64,000 nt of DNA from Prolixibacteraceae bacterium (GTDB taxonomy: Bacteria > Bacteroidota > Bacteroidia > Bacteroidales > Prolixibacteraceae). The stretch spans positions 1 to 64,000 of the forward strand of contig JALNYZ010000014.1 of assembly GCA_023229575.1 (NCBI GenBank), in the 5' to 3' direction. The translations under genes were made by a program, and so were the position numbers. The notes below the pieces were generated by a model, which was given only the letters and a program-made list of their open reading frames with translations, did no database searches and had not been told where the DNA came from. This document shows, piece after piece, positions 31,295 through 39,624 of this stretch; position 1 is the first letter of the stretch, and each line of letters begins with the position of its first letter.

Positions 31295-33667
31295 TTACCT
31301 CTTAATTATCCGTATTTCCATCAAATTTGGCATTCTGTTGTTATCAAATATAACCTTTACCGAGTCCTTGTTTTTTGTCAACTCAAGAGGTATCGGATAA
31401 ACAAGGTCGAATGGAGTCACGGGATACGAACGACCAGTCTTTAATTGGGCAATTGCTGTAGTGTCAATTTTAATTTTGCAGTTCCAGATTTCATATCGTA
31501 CCCTCCCCATAAATTTGCAGGATATAGAGACTGCTGAATTGGAAGGCACTTTCATTTTGTAACTCAATCCCTCATCGGAAGTTGCCACCCGCCATGCCAG
31601 GTCTGTCAAAATGCCTCCATTGCCTTTCCCTATTTTGGTTTTACCTGTTAAAGCGTGCATTTTCTCCGATTCCTCGTTAGCGACGGTTACTTTATCTATC
31701 GTAATTTTGTCGAGCTGTTTAAGGTACTGCTCTTTCTCCGCTTCATTGTTTACTCTTTGCTGCCATTCCTTCTCTGTCATTTTTTGCCAGTAAACCGCAT
31801 AAGATCCTGTTTTCAAACTAAATAAGGGCTCCAGCTTGACCTCCTCGGGTCTTGCAGCAGTTGCAGTAAACTTCAATGGTTCCCTGGAAGGGACAAGCCA
31901 TTCATCAGGTCTTTTATCACCAGGTACAAGGGCAGGGGCAAATCTATTCAAGGTAAGGTGATCCGCAGTTTCTTTCTCAAATGATCCAGCCAGAAGGATT
32001 GGACCATAAAACAAAGCAATCTTGTCTTTTTCATCGGGCATACACTCAATCCTGATATTCATTGGCAAGGCAACTTCCACCACATCGCCTGTTTTCCATT
32101 TCCGGTTAATGGTGAAGTATCCTGCTGAGGCATTAATTTTTTGAATCTCTCCGTTGACCTTTACAGTAACTTGCCTGGCCGCCCAATAAGGGTTACGGAT
32201 AAATAGTGAAAATTCACTCTCCTTATCGCAAGTCATTTTAAATCTGGTCGAAGCCTCATAGGGGAACTTCGTTTCCTGGATCATGTTGATCCCCTTCTCT
32301 TTCCAGGTAAGCTGCGATGGAATAAACAGATTAACAAAGATATCTGATCCATTATTGGCATAAATGTAATCGCCGTGGCGAATATAACTATCCAATCCAC
32401 TGCATACACAGCATGAAAAGTCATCGTAAAGGTTTTTATAAACCCTTTCTGCACCAGGTATTAATGGCAGAAAGTAACATATTTTCCCGTCCGTTGGATT
32501 TTGGGCAGATAATATATGATTGAACAATGTCCTCTCTATATAGTCTGCGTACTCAATCCTGGGTTCAATTTGGAAGAGCAGGGCGGTAAGTTTGAGCATG
32601 TTGTACTCATTGCAATTTTCTTCATTGTAGGGTGTAAGGGTCTTGCTCAGGGAATCTTTTGGGGCAAAATGTTCGCTGTCGCTGTTTCCTCCCGTGACGT
32701 AAGTACGGTGATTGACAACATTCTCCCAGAAGAATTTGGCGCCGTTAAGGTCTTCTAGATTGCCGGTAAAAGGATACCTTGCAGCCAATCCCGACATTTT
32801 GGGGAACTGGGTATTGGCATGAATACCGGTAAGAACATCGATGCCTTTGGTCATCGGCACAACCACCTCTATATCCTGCCAGCGTTTTGACATTTCAAGG
32901 TATTTTTTGTCTCCGGATATCTCATACATATCAGAAAGTACCCAGTTCATACCTCCATACTCAATTGCTGTAATTTTCTTCATCTCCACATCATTAATTT
33001 TCGACATGTGCCTGCTGAGCCAGTCTGCCAGATCTGTCGCAATTTTATAAGCCTTGGGGCTATTACAAATACGGTATGCATCAATAAGACCGGAGAAAAG
33101 CTTTTCCATAACATAATAGGGTTCACCCTGGCCAATAGTCCAATCATTAAACCCTGGATAAAATCCATCCTTTTCAAGCTTTTCAAATACTGATTTTCCT
33201 CCCCTGGTGCCCAATAAATATCCATTACTTTTTGACTGGCACTCTTCGAGTTCATCCAGAATATAATTCAGGTTACTCATGTATTTTTCTTCGCCGGTTA
33301 ATGCGTATAACCTGGATACACCCGAAAGGTAAAAAGAGAGGGCAACGCCCGGTAATTTGTCGGTCTCCCATCCCGGATAAGCGGTTGATTTAGGTTCGAG
33401 GCCACTTTCAATACGAAATGGCGCTACCAAACGGTCCAATTCAAGACTTAACAGATATTTAGCTTCAGCATCCTGCGACACTTTGAAGGGGCCATCAAGC
33501 AATCTGACCACCCCGGTTTTAAAACCATACGTTTTTGAAGGTACTATCTGTTTTGCTTTCGGAACATATTCGCGTGAATGTTCACATGATATCACAAGAA
33601 ATGCCATAACAATAGTATAAAGCGCTATTGTTATGATGGAAGAAATGCAGGATTTCGGGGTTGCCAT
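31295..33667 (-). CDS. GH127/GH146-type beta-L-arabinofuranosidase-like lipoprotein
   Basis: A 790-residue glycoside hydrolase of the former DUF1680 group. The start at 33667 gives a lipoprotein signal (MAFLVISCEHS lipobox); earlier ATGs extend it by up to 31 residues. The (alpha/alpha)6 core shows LDRLVAPFRIESGLEPKSTAYPGWE and GHYLSG-like ALSFYLSGVSRLYALTG. The zinc-cysteine site of GH127 is conserved: E-N-C in NEENCNEYNMLKLT and C-C in DDFSCCVCSGLDSYIRHG, the latter expected to include the nucleophilic cysteine. It should release L-arabinofuranose from arabinoxylan-type side chains. Its place between xylB and xylA fits arabinoxylan use; two extra cysteines near the site are unusual. Confidence 0.82.
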   Translation of the reverse strand: MATPKSCISSIITIALYTIVMAFLVISCEHSREYVPKAKQIVPSKTYGFKTGVVRLLDGPFKVSQDAEAKYLLSLELDRLVAPFRIESGLEPKSTAYPGWETDKLPGVALSFYLSGVSRLYALTGEEKYMSNLNYILDELEECQSKSNGYLLGTRGGKSVFEKLEKDGFYPGFNDWTIGQGEPYYVMEKLFSGLIDAYRICNSPKAYKIATDLADWLSRHMSKINDVEMKKITAIEYGGMNWVLSDMYEISGDKKYLEMSKRWQDIEVVVPMTKGIDVLTGIHANTQFPKMSGLAARYPFTGNLEDLNGAKFFWENVVNHRTYVTGGNSDSEHFAPKDSLSKTLTPYNEENCNEYNMLKLTALLFQIEPRIEYADYIERTLFNHILSAQNPTDGKICYFLPLIPGAERVYKNLYDDFSCCVCSGLDSYIRHGDYIYANNGSDIFVNLFIPSQLTWKEKGINMIQETKFPYEASTRFKMTCDKESEFSLFIRNPYWAARQVTVKVNGEIQKINASAGYFTINRKWKTGDVVEVALPMNIRIECMPDEKDKIALFYGPILLAGSFEKETADHLTLNRFAPALVPGDKRPDEWLVPSREPLKFTATAARPEEVKLEPLFSLKTGSYAVYWQKMTEKEWQQRVNNEAEKEQYLKQLDKITIDKVTVANEESEKMHALTGKTKIGKGNGGILTDLAWRVATSDEGLSYKMKVPSNSAVSISCKFMGRVRYEIWNCKIKIDTTAIAQLKTGRSYPVTPFDLVYPIPLELTKNKDSVKVIFDNNRMPNLMEIRIIKR

Positions 33668-33779
33668 ACTTTCCCTTTCTTCGGTTTTGAAACAGACCAA
33701 TTTTTTTTTCATTAGACAAAATATTAGAAAATAATAAATTGTTAATATGAATATTGTCAAATAGTTAGCAGATAATCAG

Positions 33780-35264
33780 TTATAAAGCCCTTTCCAGAGC
33801 CAGTTTCCAATTATGATAGGCCTCTTCATAAGCTGATTTTTTGCTTATATCAGGTACAATGGTCTCCAGTTTGTGTAAACCGGCAAATGCCTCTTTTGCC
33901 GAAGCGTAATATCCTGAACCAATTCCGGCGCCGCGAGCAGCCCCTATCGAACCGTCTGTATCATAGAGTTCTATGGTAGCTCCCGCAATACCGGCAAGTG
34001 TCTCCCTGAACAGCGGGCTCAGGAACATATTGGCCTTCCCGGCCCTGATTACAGTGGCATGAATACCAATCTCCTCCATGATTTCCATCCCATATTTGAA
34101 GGAGAAGACAATTCCCTCCTGGGCTGCGCGGAAAAGATGGGCATCGGTATGGGTATTAAAACCAAGTCCGGTCACCTGAGCGCCAATATTTTTATTTTGA
34201 AGCATCCGTTCTGATCCGTTCCCAAAAGGAAGAATACTCAGACCGTCAGATCCGATGGGCACATTGGCCGCTTTGTCATTCATTTCGTAGTAAGAGAAGG
34301 CTTTGTTCCCTATATTTTTGTGAAGCCAGGAGTTAAGGATACCGGTCCCGTTGATGCAAAGCAGTACACCGAGCCGAGTAGCGCTGGCATTATGATTGAC
34401 ATGGGCAAAGGTATTGACCCTGGAGAGCGCATCATATTTGACTTCACCACTCACGCCGTAAACCACCCCGGATGTTCCTGCGGTAGCGGCTATTTCGCCC
34501 GGGTTCAGGACATTTAACGATAGGGCATTGTTGGGCTGGTCGCCCGCACGGTAACAGATCCGGGTGCCCTCGGCCAATCCTAATTCCCTTGCAGCCGAAG
34601 AATTCACGACCGACTGGACAGAGAATGCAGATACGATTTTAGGAATGAAAGCGTGGTCGAATCCATAATAATCCAGAATGCTTTCCGCTACTTTGTTCTC
34701 CCTGAAATTCCAAAGAATTCCTTCAGACAGGCCGCTGGCGGTAGTTTTGATATCCCCCGACAATCTCATCGCAATGTAATCGCCTGGTAGCATGATTTTA
34801 TCAATGCGATCGTACAGTTCGGGTTCATTCTCTTTTACCCATTTGAGTTTGGAGGCAGTGAAATTACCGGGAGAGTTTAAAAAATTGGCCAGACAGTTTT
34901 GTTCACCCAGATCGCTGAAGGCTTTGTCTCCATACACGGCAGCACGTGAGTCACACCAGATGATGGAGGGGCGCAAAACCCGTTGCATTTTATCCACAAC
35001 CACAAGTCCATGCATCTGGTAAGAAATGCCGATAGAATCAATGGTTCCGGGTTCAATTTTAGAGGAGTTCAAGACATCCTGAATGGAGAACTTTAAATTT
35101 TCCCACCATAATTCAGGGGCCTGTTCGGCCCAACCGGCCCTTAGGGCGGTAATTTTCATCTCCTGTTTAGGATGGAAAGCCGATGCGATACATTTCCCAG
35201 TTGTGCCGTCAACGATGGAGGCCTTCACAGATGAGCTGCCAATGTCAATTCCCAACAAATACAT
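33780..35264 (-). CDS. xylB: xylulokinase
   Basis: A 494-residue FGGY-family kinase phosphorylating D-xylulose to xylulose 5-phosphate. It shows the N-terminal ATPase motif LLGIDIGSSSVKASIVDG, ISYQMHGLVVVDKMQRVLRPSIIWCDSRA (xylulokinase M-H-G motif), KLKWVKENEPELYDRI, LPGDYIAMRLSGDIKTTASGLSEG and ATAGTSGVVYGVSG. Second gene of the operon, 50 bases after the GntR regulator; a candidate operator (35288-35301) sits in that gap. Product enters the pentose phosphate pathway. Confidence 0.92.
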   Translation of the reverse strand: MYLLGIDIGSSSVKASIVDGTTGKCIASAFHPKQEMKITALRAGWAEQAPELWWENLKFSIQDVLNSSKIEPGTIDSIGISYQMHGLVVVDKMQRVLRPSIIWCDSRAAVYGDKAFSDLGEQNCLANFLNSPGNFTASKLKWVKENEPELYDRIDKIMLPGDYIAMRLSGDIKTTASGLSEGILWNFRENKVAESILDYYGFDHAFIPKIVSAFSVQSVVNSSAARELGLAEGTRICYRAGDQPNNALSLNVLNPGEIAATAGTSGVVYGVSGEVKYDALSRVNTFAHVNHNASATRLGVLLCINGTGILNSWLHKNIGNKAFSYYEMNDKAANVPIGSDGLSILPFGNGSERMLQNKNIGAQVTGLGFNTHTDAHLFRAAQEGIVFSFKYGMEIMEEIGIHATVIRAGKANMFLSPLFRETLAGIAGATIELYDTDGSIGAARGAGIGSGYYASAKEAFAGLHKLETIVPDISKKSAYEEAYHNWKLALERAL

Positions 35265-35287
35265 AATGGTATACTTTAATAATTTTT

Positions 35288-35301
35288 CAACTGTTCTGTT
35301 G
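35288..35301. promoter_or_regulatory. candidate operator CAAC-N6-GTTG of the xylose regulator
   Basis: CAACTGTTCTGTTG is an inverted repeat (CAAC/GTTG) between xylR and xylB. Its first 11 bases recur exactly at 36325-36335 upstream of the regulator gene. Confidence 0.4.
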
Positions 35302-35314
35302 CAGTATGATGGTT

Positions 35315-36310
35315 TTACAAGGATTCGCGAATGATCAATTCAGTTGGAACAAGGACATCCATCTTTTCGTTTGCAACAGCAAATTCGGCTGCCTTTTTTC
35401 CCATTAATTTGAAGTCGGTGGAAATTACAGTGATTCCATTGGAAATAAACTGCTTCATGGGCGTGTCGTTATAAGATAAGATGCCAAAATCTTCCCTTAG
35501 TTTGAATTTTTTTCGATTAGCCTGCTCCAAAACTGCTGCCAGATCGATATCCTCAAAGACAAAATAGACCCTTCCGATTTTGATATCAAGCTCCTGAATA
35601 TCATATAAAATACTAAAATCAAGGTCATTGTCTGAACAAAATTTTCCAACACTGTCGATTGATTCGAACGGATGAAAAGTATATTGAGGGTATACGCAAA
35701 CCACCTCATTGTATTTCCTCAGCAAATGCCAGCCGGCTGTCAGACATTGGTAAACCGACCCGCCAAAATCCTGATAAACCCTGGCCTGACCTGGTTGTGA
35801 ATAAATTGACCAATCAATCAGGAGTAGCTTATCAGGATCAATCTCGCCAATAATCTCAGGAATTCCCGGATGGTTAAAATTCATGATGATATAAGCGTTG
35901 AACTTTCCGTTACTGCTATGGATGACTGATCTGAACAGTTCAAAATTATAATGATGGAAGTTGATGTCAACCAGGATATTTTTAGGAAGGTTTATTTTGA
36001 AAGAGTTGTACAACACCTCTTTATAGGCCTTGAAGGTATCGAGAAAGAGAAACACCTTTTTTTGGGAACGGGTAACAAAATATCCTTTGTTTGGTATTGC
36101 CTCTACGATCTCCCTGCGTTTCAATTCTGCGTAACCCTTAAAAACTGTGTCGCGGGAAAGACCAGATTCTTTCATTATTTCGTTAACAGAGGGGAGTGGA
36201 TCCCCCTCAGGCAACATTTTAAGATTAATAGAACGGATTAAGGCTTCGACAAGTTGCTGAACTTTCGAAACGCCCGAGTTAAGGTTAGGTTTGAAACTGA
36301 ATTTATGCAT
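35315..36310 (-). CDS. GntR-type transcriptional regulator with sugar-binding domain (XylR-like)
   Basis: A 331-residue regulator. Residues ~15-85 are a GntR winged helix (VQQLVEALIRSINLKMLPEGDPLPSVNEIMKESGLSRDTVFKGYAELKRREIVEAIPNKGYFV), and the rest is a LacI/periplasmic-binding-like sensor domain ending FGILSYNDTPMKQFISNGITVISTDFKLMGKKAAEF. This GntR-plus-binding-domain layout is the XylR type found with xylose genes in Bacteroidota. Being first in the xylose operon, it should control it in response to xylose or a related sugar. Start ATG 36310. Confidence 0.85.
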   Translation of the reverse strand: MHKFSFKPNLNSGVSKVQQLVEALIRSINLKMLPEGDPLPSVNEIMKESGLSRDTVFKGYAELKRREIVEAIPNKGYFVTRSQKKVFLFLDTFKAYKEVLYNSFKINLPKNILVDINFHHYNFELFRSVIHSSNGKFNAYIIMNFNHPGIPEIIGEIDPDKLLLIDWSIYSQPGQARVYQDFGGSVYQCLTAGWHLLRKYNEVVCVYPQYTFHPFESIDSVGKFCSDNDLDFSILYDIQELDIKIGRVYFVFEDIDLAAVLEQANRKKFKLREDFGILSYNDTPMKQFISNGITVISTDFKLMGKKAAEFAVANEKMDVLVPTELIIRESL

Positions 36311-36324
36311 ATGAAATTAAAATC

Positions 36325-36335
36325 CAACTGTTCTG
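36325..36335. promoter_or_regulatory. second copy of the candidate xylose operator
   Basis: CAACTGTTCTG, identical to the first 11 bases of the 35288 site, lies between the regulator's start codon (36310) and its -7 element; a further GTTCTG follows at 36340-36345. Confidence 0.4.
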
Positions 36336-36345
36336 ATCCGTTCTG

Positions 36346-36353
36346 CAAATATA
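36346..36353 (-). promoter_or_regulatory. -7 element of the xylose operon
   Basis: Read on the minus strand this is TATATTTG, a perfect TAnnTTTG, 36 bases before the regulator start; a TTTG (CAAA on the plus strand near 36377) lies about 23 bases upstream, at the edge of accepted spacing. Confidence 0.5.
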
Positions 36354-36395
36354 GAAATCGACTGTAATCCCTGAACCAAAAGAAATCATGTTATA

Positions 36396-36664
36396 CAACA
36401 TAGGTTGGCACAGGTAGGTTCAGACCGTTTAGACGAAATTGAAAACCCGGAACTTGCGACACAGCCTACCAGAGAGTTGTATAAACTAAAAGGATATCCG
36501 GAGGATTGGTTTGAAAAGCGGAACAGCTTGAAATCAAATCTGGAAAGAAGGTCGTAACCAGTGAGAACTTTTTTCCTGAGAATAAAAAGAAGGAAATCCA
36601 ATAAATCATGACCAAAGAATCAGCCATTATGTTATTTGAACAAAAACAGGTTCGCTCGGTATAG
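36396..36664 (+). pseudogene. fragments of BRO/antirepressor-type phage genes
   Basis: Three pieces of one protein family are readable on the plus strand. Frame one (36396-36557) gives LAQVGSDRLDEIENPELATQ and ELYKLKGYPEDWFEKR, the middle of BRO-N-type antirepressor proteins. A shifted frame (36542-36604) gives GKKVVTSENFFPENKKKEIQ, their C-terminus. At 36608 a start codon opens MTKESAIMLFEQKQVRSV and stops at 36662-36664, matching the N-terminus of the same family. The order C-terminal piece then N-terminal piece suggests remains of two tandem copies, with deletions and frameshifts. Nothing here can encode a full protein. Confidence 0.6.
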
Positions 36665-36732
36665 AAAAATTAAAAACAATTAAAGACGATAGAAAAAATA
36701 ATTTTCAGCTTAGCTTTTCTAAATGATTGTTG

Positions 36733-36740
36733 TACTTTTG
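36733..36740 (+). promoter_or_regulatory. -7 element for the metal-transport operon
   Basis: TACTTTTG fits TAnnTTTG and places a transcript start near 36747, just before the candidate riboswitch. The -33 position reads TTAG, a weak match. Confidence 0.45.
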
Positions 36741-36770
36741 CCACTGCTGAAAATAGAAACCAGTAATATG

Positions 36771-36869
36771 GAAGAAGGCTCGAGTAGAAACAAATTATTT
36801 ATCCTGATGTAGTCGGGACGATTGGCCTTTGTCTCTCCTCCTGTGCTAACTCATAAAAAGCAAAGGAGG
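36771..36869 (+). promoter_or_regulatory. candidate yybP-ykoY-class (Mn2+) riboswitch with translational switch
   Basis: A P1 stem can be formed by GAAGAAGGC (36771-36779) and GCCTTTGTC (36825-36833). The 5' side is followed by CGAGTAG (36781-36787), like the conserved GGGGAGUAG, and the 3' side by the family's GGCCTTTG end. CCTTTG (36826-36831) can pair alternatively with CAAAGG (36861-36866), and CCTCC (36837-36841) with the Shine-Dalgarno GGAGG (36865-36869). A real Shine-Dalgarno is rare in this genome, which supports translational control here. The genes downstream are metal transport genes, as expected. Identified by eye only. Confidence 0.5.
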
Positions 36870-36874
36870 CTTGT

Positions 36875-38152
36875 ATGACTTCAACAGTCCCATTTTTTCT
36901 AAGCCGCATTATAGGTGCCAAAGTATTTGATCCCGAAAGAAATTTCGTTGGAACGGTAAAAGATTTGCTGCTCAGCGCCGATCTTACTACCAACCAGGAG
37001 CCCATCGAAAGACCTGTCGTTCATGGTATTTCCCTTAAAATTAAAAATCAGGTCAACCATTTTTCATTTGACAATTTCGAAGTTTCCAAGAAAAAAAGAA
37101 AGCTCCTGGTCCAGTGCAATAAACTGGAAGAACTTCCGGAAAATAAAAAAGAGGAGAGCATTCCATTGGCTGCGCTGGTGCTGGACAAGCAGATCGTGGA
37201 TTTGAATGGCCGCAAAGTTGTTCGGGTCAACGATGTCAGGCTGGTAACCATCAACAGCATTACCTATGCCATTGCCGTAGATGTTGGCATTGAAGGTTTG
37301 CTTCGACGCATTGGAATTGCCCAACCGGTCAAGTTTTTATTTTCCCTAGTTAAAGCCAGCGTTCCGTCAAAATTCATCTCCTGGGACGATATGGAGGCGA
37401 TCGATTATTCCAACCTGAGTATCAAGCTTACCTCCACCTATTCCAAGCTCAATACACTTCACCCTTCCGATCTTGCCGATATTATTGAAGACCTGGATAA
37501 CCGTTCCCGCCAGTCGGTCTTCCTTGCCCTGGACGAAGAGATGGCAGCCGACGTACTGGAAGAGATGGAGCCAAAAGCCCAGATGAAAATCATCGAGGGA
37601 ATGTCGGTCGAAAAGATGGCCGATGTATTGGAGAAGATGCCTGCAAACGAAGCTGCCGACATCCTGGACGAGCTCGAAGAGGAGAAGGCAGAGTTGCTGC
37701 TGAACGAGATGGAAGCAGAGTCCTCCTCCGAAGTACGTGAACTGCTGGAATATGAAAACTATGAAGTGGGTAGTATCATGACCACCGAAATACTTGCTTA
37801 CCGGGAAGAAACTACCGTTGAGGCTGTCTTTGAAGATTTGCGTGTCAACCAGCCCGAGGCAGAATCCCTGTTCGGATTCTTTGTAGTCAACCAAAACAAT
37901 GAACTTGTTGCCACCTTCTCCTTCCGGGACCTTGCAGTCTCCCAACCGGAAGCCCGGATTTCATCTTTTATGAATGACGATCCAATCTTCCTCTATGATG
38001 AGCAGAAAATGGATGATGTTGCAGAACTGGTTTCAAAGTATAATCTTTTAACGATCCCGGTCATCAACAAAGATCGCCAACTTGAAGGTATGGTTGTCAT
38101 CCATGACGTCATTGAAGATCTTGTAAACAAAAGAAGGACAAACAAAAAATAA
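36875..38152 (+). CDS. PRC-barrel/MgtE_N/CBS protein, probable metal-transport regulator subunit
   Basis: A 425-residue cytosolic protein. Residues ~5-185 contain two PRC-barrel-like units (IIGAKVFDPERNFVGTVKDLLL, LVLDKQIVDLNGRKVVRVNDVRL), ~195-295 an MgtE N-domain of alpha repeats (LHPSDLADIIEDL, MAADVLEEMEPKAQMKIIEGM, KMADVLEKMPANEAADILDEL), and ~300-420 a CBS pair (GSIMTTEILAYREETTVEAVF). The MgtE membrane domain is missing. In MgtE these cytosolic parts sense Mg2+ and gate the pore; here they probably regulate the NRAMP-type transporter encoded 12 bases downstream. A Shine-Dalgarno (GGAGG) lies 5 bases before the start codon. Confidence 0.8.
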   Translation: MTSTVPFFLSRIIGAKVFDPERNFVGTVKDLLLSADLTTNQEPIERPVVHGISLKIKNQVNHFSFDNFEVSKKKRKLLVQCNKLEELPENKKEESIPLAALVLDKQIVDLNGRKVVRVNDVRLVTINSITYAIAVDVGIEGLLRRIGIAQPVKFLFSLVKASVPSKFISWDDMEAIDYSNLSIKLTSTYSKLNTLHPSDLADIIEDLDNRSRQSVFLALDEEMAADVLEEMEPKAQMKIIEGMSVEKMADVLEKMPANEAADILDELEEEKAELLLNEMEAESSSEVRELLEYENYEVGSIMTTEILAYREETTVEAVFEDLRVNQPEAESLFGFFVVNQNNELVATFSFRDLAVSQPEARISSFMNDDPIFLYDEQKMDDVAELVSKYNLLTIPVINKDRQLEGMVVIHDVIEDLVNKRRTNKK

Positions 38153-38164
38153 GAGGGCTCAGGC

Positions 38165-39424
38165 ATGTTAAAAGACAAACACAGAAGATGGTCGCTGTTT
38201 AAGAAAATCGGAATCTTCCTTGTCATTTTAGGGCCCGGAATTATCACCGGAAGTGTTGACAATGACGCTGGTGGTATAACCGTTTACTCCGTTGCGGGTG
38301 CAACATATGGATATAATCTGATCTGGACTTTGATACCATCGTTCCTGGTGTTGATTGTCATTCAGGAGATGAACGCCCGAATGGGGATCGTAACCGGCAA
38401 GGGCCTTGCAGATCTGATCAGGGAAAACGCTGGTGTAAAAGTCACCTTTTTCATCTTTATCGGATTATTGATTGCCGATATTGGAAATACAACCACCGAG
38501 TTTGCAGGTGTTGCGGGAAGTATGGAGGTCTTCCATGTAAGCAAATACATTTCGGTACCAATCGTAGGATTCCTGGTTTGGATATTGGTTGTCAAAGGAA
38601 CCTACAAAGTCGCCGAACGTATATTCTTGGTATTCAGCGTATCATTGCTGACCTATGTCGTTTCTGCCATTATGGGCAAACCACATTGGTCCGAAATTGG
38701 ACATAGTATCGCCCACCCCAATTTCCCGGTCAATGCCGACAGTTTGGCGATGGTTATAGGAATCATTGGAACCACCATCGCCCCCTGGATGCAGTTCTAC
38801 ATGCAATCATCTGTCATCGAAAAAGGGTTGAAGATGAAGAATTACAAATATACCATGGTTGATATCGTGGTAGGTTGTATTGCTACAGTTGTAGTAGCCT
38901 TTTTTATCATGGTCGCCTGTGCTTCGACCTTGAACGAAAACGGGATAAAAATTGAGGAGGCCAAGGATGCGGCCCTGGCGCTACAACCTCTTGCAGGGCA
39001 GTTCGCCTCCCAGGTTTTCGCCTTTGGACTCTTTGTCGCCTCTATTTTCTCAGCAACAATCCTACCATTGGCCACAGCATTTTACGTTTGTGAGGCGTTT
39101 GGTTTCGAGGCAGGTATTGATAAGAAATGGGATGAAGCGCCAGAATTTTACGTGCTTTACACCTCAATTCTCGTTATCTCAGCAGGAATCATACTAATCC
39201 CTGGCGCACCGCTTATCGCTATTTCCGTGTGGTCGCAAGTCATCAATGGAATACTTTTGCCTGTTGTGTTGGTATGCATGATATTACTTGTTAACAACAA
39301 GAAAATAATGGGTGAATACGTGAACAAGACCTTTAACAACGTTATAGGCTGGACAACTGTAATCGTTTTGGTCATCCTCTCTTCCATCCTTCTATTATCT
39401 CCTCTCATGAAAATTCTAGCGTAA
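38165..39424 (+). CDS. NRAMP-related divalent metal transporter (NRMT-like)
   Basis: A 419-residue membrane protein with about 11 helices and the NRAMP fold. The first-helix DPGN motif is replaced by GSVDNDAGGI, and the sixth-helix M-P-H motif by TTIAPWMQ, so the methionine that selects Mn2+/Fe2+ is absent. Loss of this methionine is a known property of NRAMP-related Mg2+ transporters, which carry Mg2+ and Mn2+. Together with the MgtE_N/CBS gene and the candidate riboswitch this points to Mg2+ or Mn2+ transport. Both genes share one transcript ending at the hairpin 39450-39486. Confidence 0.85.
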   Translation: MLKDKHRRWSLFKKIGIFLVILGPGIITGSVDNDAGGITVYSVAGATYGYNLIWTLIPSFLVLIVIQEMNARMGIVTGKGLADLIRENAGVKVTFFIFIGLLIADIGNTTTEFAGVAGSMEVFHVSKYISVPIVGFLVWILVVKGTYKVAERIFLVFSVSLLTYVVSAIMGKPHWSEIGHSIAHPNFPVNADSLAMVIGIIGTTIAPWMQFYMQSSVIEKGLKMKNYKYTMVDIVVGCIATVVVAFFIMVACASTLNENGIKIEEAKDAALALQPLAGQFASQVFAFGLFVASIFSATILPLATAFYVCEAFGFEAGIDKKWDEAPEFYVLYTSILVISAGIILIPGAPLIAISVWSQVINGILLPVVLVCMILLVNNKKIMGEYVNKTFNNVIGWTTVIVLVILSSILLLSPLMKILA

Positions 39425-39449
39425 TAAAAATTATTAAGCTTCGTCTTCT

Positions 39450-39486
39450 AAAGCCATTGGATTTTTCCATTGGCTTTTCTTTTTTA
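39450..39486 (+). terminator. terminator of the metal-transport operon
   Basis: AAAGCCATTGGA (39450-39461) pairs with TCCATTGGCTTT (one mismatch) around a T-loop, followed by TTCTTTTTTA. Confidence 0.8.
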
Positions 39487-39624
39487 TTGAATAAAAAGAA
39501 CATTTGGGTGAGTTGATCGGTGTTTATGCTTATCCTGCTTTTATTTAGTTGCAAGTCAATCTATTTTTGAAACAAAGGAGAACATAAAAGAGCTTAAGAC
39601 AATTAACAATAAACAATTAAGACA

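Noticed and set aside
28491..35264. A SusCD-type polysaccharide utilisation locus around the xylose genes
   Set aside because: No SusC/SusD pair or TonB-dependent receptor is present; only transport, isomerase, kinase, hydrolase and regulator genes.
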